A stretch of DNA of 64,000 nucleotides from Callorhinus ursinus (lineage: Eukaryota > Chordata > Mammalia > Carnivora > Otariidae), in contig NW_020312817.1 of NCBI RefSeq assembly GCF_003265705.1, positions 34,063,820 through 34,127,819 on the forward strand. The letters run 5' to 3'. The notes beneath the pieces are model-generated. The model did not search any database. It saw nothing but the letters and a program-made list of their open reading frames with translations, and was not told the DNA's origin. Below, piece by piece: positions 60,708-64,000 of the stretch (the stretch's first letter is position 1; every line of letters starts with the position of its first letter). Made by a program: the position numbers and the translations under genes.

Positions 60708-60709
<2 letters not shown>
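58627..60709. other. Unassigned AT-rich DNA
   Basis: No gene recognised over 2.1 kb. Frames at 58993-59423 (both strands), 59634-59843 and 59943-60441 have no recognised domain. An A17 run lies at about 60336-60353. Confidence 0.5.

Positions 60710-60755
<46 letters not shown>
60710..60755 (+). repeat. (AC)n microsatellite
   Basis: About 23 AC units ending six bases before the target duplication of the 7SK copy. Confidence 0.97.
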
Positions 60756-60757
<2 letters not shown>

Positions 60758-60761
60758 CCTA

Positions 60762-60777
60762 CCTACCATCCATTTCT
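60762..60777 (+). repeat. Target-site duplication at the 3' side of the 7SK copy
   Basis: cctaccatccatttct, matching 61016-61031 with one C/T difference. It overlaps the end of the 7SK match by about two bases, so microhomology at the junction is possible. Confidence 0.8.
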
Positions 60778-61015
60778 TGAGAGCTTGTTTGGAGGTTCTA
60801 GCAGGGGAGCGCAGCTACTCGTATACCCTTGACCGAAGAACGGTCTTCCTCTATCGGGGAAGGTCATCCTCTTTGACTGAGCACGCAGCTTCGGGAGGGA
60901 CGCACAGGGAGTGGTGAGGGAGGAAGGGGACACCCGCCTAGCCAGCCAGATCAGCCGAATCAACCCTGGTGATCAATGGGGTGATAGATGTTGCAGCCAG
61001 ATCGCCCTCACATCC
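60776..61015 (-). pseudogene. RN7SK: 7SK RNA pseudogene, 3'-truncated
   Basis: The reverse complement starts exactly at the 7SK 5' end (GGATGTGAGGGCGATCTGGC at 61015-60996) and stays close for about 240 of the ~331 nt: 'ggttgattcggctgatctgg', 'ctaggcgggtgtccccttcc', 'gtgcgtccctcccgaagctg', 'ggtcaagggtatacgagtag', 'acctccaaacaagctctcaa'. It stops there, lacking the 3' third and any poly(A) or terminator T run. Differences include lost CpGs. 7SK normally sequesters P-TEFb with HEXIM and LARP7. 7SK promoters lie upstream of the gene, so a copy with no upstream promoter and no 3' end should be silent. Flanking repeats (cctaccatccatttct 60762-60777; cctaccatctatttct 61016-61031) indicate retroposition. 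Confidence 0.95.
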
Positions 61016-61031
61016 CCTACCATCTATTTCT
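61016..61031 (+). repeat. Target-site duplication at the 5' side of the 7SK copy
   Basis: cctaccatctatttct directly abuts nucleotide 1 of the 7SK sequence. Confidence 0.8.
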
Positions 61032-61079
61032 GCCATTCCACTCCCCAGATTCCCAATGTCCCCAAACACAGTGACACTC

Positions 61080-61230
61080 CTCCAGTAGTACCCCTCTATA
61101 ATTTTTCCATGTTTCAAAAGCTAGTTTTTAAGCTCCATGTGACTTCATTATTGCTATAGTCCTAGTGTCTGGAACACAGTAAATACTCAGTAAGTAGTTG
61201 TCCAATGCATAAAAGATTAATGGACTGATT
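61080..61230 (+). repeat. L2-like fragment
   Basis: 'tttaagctccatgtgacttc', 'atagtcctagtgtctggaac' and 'acagtaaatactcagtaagt' resemble an L2-type end. Confidence 0.5.
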
Positions 61231-62389
61231 GGCAGCCCAAATGGCAGGTAGAAGAGAAACTACCATGTCCGTTGTGTAGATAAGTCTGCAGAGACAAAGA
61301 CAGGTTCTAGTTCTCTCACTTGTGCTCATTTTACCATGAGATGTTGCTTTTAGTCAAATAATGATTACTGGGGGGCAATTACAAATAGGATGGAAGAGTA
61401 AAATAATGATGGTTTGAGCACATAGAACATACAATAGGCCCTCAAATCCTGGTATATAAGCAGCTGCCAACTCTACATACACGTCTAGGCAGCCAAGGAG
61501 GCAACAGTAATATCACAGGAAAGAAAAATCTTTTGTGGAAGGGACCAAGAAAGGTAATGTGTGAGTTGTCATAATTTCCCCAAATTTCCTGCCCTCTAAC
61601 TCCATCTTTGCCCATTCAACCTTTCCCCTTCCTATTACCTGAAATATTAAACATTATGTCTTTAGCCACTTGTTTCCAATTGTTTGTTTGCAAGGAGAAT
61701 TGGAGTGGTGATAGGAATAGCACTGGAGTTGTGAAGCATTCTCATTAGAAAGAGCTCCTATTTAGTGCTGAGGTAGAGCAGAAGGAATAAAATAGAGCTG
61801 TGTGGTGGGAAATGACAAGTCCATGTGGACATTGTGAGAGTAATCTTTGGGGAATTTTGTGATAAAATGGTGAAATCCTTAGAAACATCTGCACATTATG
61901 TGTAAGACTGTAAACCAGGGTAGGAAATGAGGCTTTGAGAAGTTTTCTTCTATTCTAAGATGGTAGTTTCTAAAGAATGTAAAGAAGATTCTAATTGCTC
62001 TTTATCATCTTTTGGTTGCCAGATACGTTGCTTATTGAAATGCAGTTTCATGAACAACTGGAAGCTAGGTTAATATGATTTCCCAGTGACTTCTGATTTG
62101 GTTAGGAATGTTTCAGCTACAAGTAACAGAAAAAGGGATGTACAGTGGCTTAAATATGTAGGGGTTAATTTCTTCTCACCTAACATAAAGCCTGGAAGTA
62201 CTTTCTTCCACCATTTTCTTCCATCAGAGAAGGATGTGGAAAATGAGCTTATATCCAAATGAACACAAAGAATTTCATGTCACTATACAAGTCTCATGAC
62301 AAAGGGGTGATTCATGGGATATTTAGTCTACCACTACTGTGAAGTACTTCCAGGACATTTTTCATTACTTCAAGAAAATACACTAAAAA
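61231..62389. other. Unassigned DNA
   Basis: No gene recognised. A 62-codon minus frame at 62070-62258 has no known domain. Confidence 0.45.
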
Positions 62390-62640
62390 TCTGCACCTAT
62401 TACTAGTAACTCCCCATTACCCCTTCTCCCAGCCCCTGGCAATCATGAATCTACTTTCTGTCTCTGGATTTGCCTATTCTAACACTTCATGTAAGGAATC
62501 TATAATATGGAGCATTTAGTGACTTGCTCATTTCATAGTATATGTTTTCAAAGTTCACTCACCTCCTAGCATGAATCAGTACTCCATTCCCTTTTATGGC
62601 TGAATAATCAGTCTTAATATATCTAGGTTCTCTGTTATAA
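62390..62640 (-). mobile_element. Old L1 3'-UTR fragment
   Basis: Complement landmarks: 'cagcccctggcaatcatgaa', 'tctactttctgtctctggat', 'ttgcctattctaacacttca' and 'tttatggctgaataatcagt'. Confidence 0.8.
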
Positions 62641-63519
62641 ACTTATCTGCCTGAGCATGTGTGTACATTTGGTTGAGGCATCATGCTGGTTCTTCTTCCT
62701 CACCTCTCCTTTTATAACTGCCCTTTTTTGTATGTGCTATAAAAGCTCCAGAATTACCACTCACTCAATTTGAATTACAGTGTCCTCTAGGTACTCTAGA
62801 GGAACTGTGGTACCTCTCCTCAGGTGAGTAGTCCTAAAAGACAACCTACAATTTACCACAAATAATTCACCCATTCATCTTCAAAAGAGATGTATTTCAA
62901 TACAGTTTTTTCTCTAATTTCTTCATTGATGTTTAATATATTCAAGTTTTTATATTTTTGCTTTAATAATTGTAATAAGAACTCAAGGGAGAAGAAAAAT
63001 CAACACATAAATCCATATGGCCATAGAAAATTAAATTTTTCAATTATGTACATAGTTTTATTGTAGAGAAGAATGACAGGGTCATTACTAAAAGACTTTC
63101 AAGCATAAAAATATATTACATTAGTATAAAATTCTATTGAAGAAGTAGAGTGAAAATACAAACTCATGAGAAAAGGGAGCAATGTAAAATTTATAATCGT
63201 AATGAAGAGAATTTGTCTATTTTAAGTGGTTTACAGTTAGTAGCAAATTGCTATTGTATTAGGTCTCCACTGGAAATATTTAAAGAAATGATATGTGCCA
63301 ATTGGTTTTATTTTAAATGTCAATATCTACAATATGCCATTAATCACATCCTTTTCTACTGCTTAGGATTTAAGATACAGATGGATTTTTAAAAATCTAG
63401 ATATAAATTAAAATGTGAAAATATACTATTAAAATATAAATATATCATTAATCAAAATGCAATAAACAGACTCAATTTTCCAGTTAAAAGACAGATAAAT
63501 TAGAACAGTAAAACAAAAG
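62641..63519. other. Unassigned AT-rich DNA
   Basis: No gene recognised. 63400-63500 may already be decayed L1. The 80-codon frame at 63150-63392 has no recognised domain. Confidence 0.4.
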
Positions 63520-64000
63520 TTTTGAATATAGAAAAAGGAATTCTAAAGTTTATATGAAAAAGCAAAAGACTCAGAATAATCAACTCAACATTGAAGGAGA
63601 AAAACAAAGTTACAAGACTGACACTACCCAACTTCAAGGCTTAGTATAAAGCTACAGTAAGCAAGACAGTGTGGTATTGGCAAAAGAACAGGCAAATAGA
63701 TCATTGGAACATAATAGAGAGCCCAAAAAGAGATGCCCATAAATACAGTCAACTGATCTTTGACAAAAGAGCAAAGGCATTACAATGGAGAAAAAAAAAA
63801 TCTTTCAACAAATGGTGCTGGAATAACCAAACATTCATATACAAAAAACAAAACAAAACAACAACAAAAAAACCACAACATAATTTAGAGACAGAGCCTA
63901 TATTCTTTACAAAAATAACTCAAAAGAGATCATAGACCTAAGGTAAAGTACAAAACTAGAAAACTCCTAGAAGGTAAAATGAAGAAAATCTACATGACCT
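63520..64000 (+). mobile_element. Old L1 ORF2 C-terminal part, continues past the window
   Basis: Sense L1: 'aaggaattctaaagtttata', 'cttcaaggcttagtataaag', 'ctacagtaagcaagacagtg', 'tggtattggcaaaagaacag', 'caactgatctttgacaaaag' and 'aaatggtgctggaataacca'. An 88-codon frame (63669-63935) is a surviving shard matching ORF2 (WYWQKN..IDHWN...LIFDK..KALQW...FNKWCWN). The window ends inside the element. Confidence 0.92.

Noticed and set aside
60763..60963. 66-codon minus frame
   Set aside because: It is the translation of 7SK RNA sequence, which is non-coding.

Overview
This window is mammalian nuclear DNA from a caniform carnivore: AT-rich, with no operons and no intact conserved host gene. The lineage call rests on about fifteen tRNA-Lys-derived Can-SINEs. 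The young copies carry the 'gggcgcctgggtggctcag' head and a 'cttgtgttccctctctcgctg' body, which I associate with bears, pinnipeds and mustelids rather than dog (SINEC_Cf) or cat. A carnivore-type L1 also occurs at 38-43 kb and 46.2-46.7 kb. The genus is not determined.

Layout. 1-5.86 kb: unassigned AT-rich DNA with a few old repeats. 5.86-8.47 kb: a full L1-mediated retrocopy of CLN5 (lysosomal glycoprotein, bis(monoacylglycero)phosphate synthase), with 16-bp target-site duplications, a poly(A) tail, a poly(A) signal and a CLN5 frame broken by one visible in-frame TGA downstream of the homology start. Its first ~140 nt do not look like CLN5 exon 1. 8.5-10.6 kb: old antisense L1 remnants. 13.9-19.6 kb: two SINEs, an internally deleted sense L1 and a SINE with a duplicated 3' flank. 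20-28.6 kb: mostly unassigned, with a possible solo LTR near 26.4-26.9 kb and an ancient repeat at 27.75-28.6 kb. 29.1-35 kb: several old L1 fragments, two SINEs and MER5-like pieces. 38.1-42.8 kb: two same-strand carnivore L1 copies separated by a 100-N assembly gap. 46.16-46.69 kb: a twin-primed (5'-inverted) L1. 49-58.6 kb: MIR copies and a cluster of SINEs. 60.7-61.0 kb: a 3'-truncated 7SK RNA pseudogene next to a CA repeat. 63.5-64 kb: the start of another old L1 running off the window.

Nothing here acts together as a pathway. The content is retrotransposition history: L1 machinery made the SINEs, the CLN5 copy and probably the 7SK copy. I found no convincing host exon, no CRISPR, no operon and no undescribed biological system. 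The items most worth checking are the odd leader of the CLN5 retrocopy, the tailless 7SK copy, a ~40-bp sequence shared between 28.36 kb and 30.14 kb, and the repeated L1 segment around the gap.
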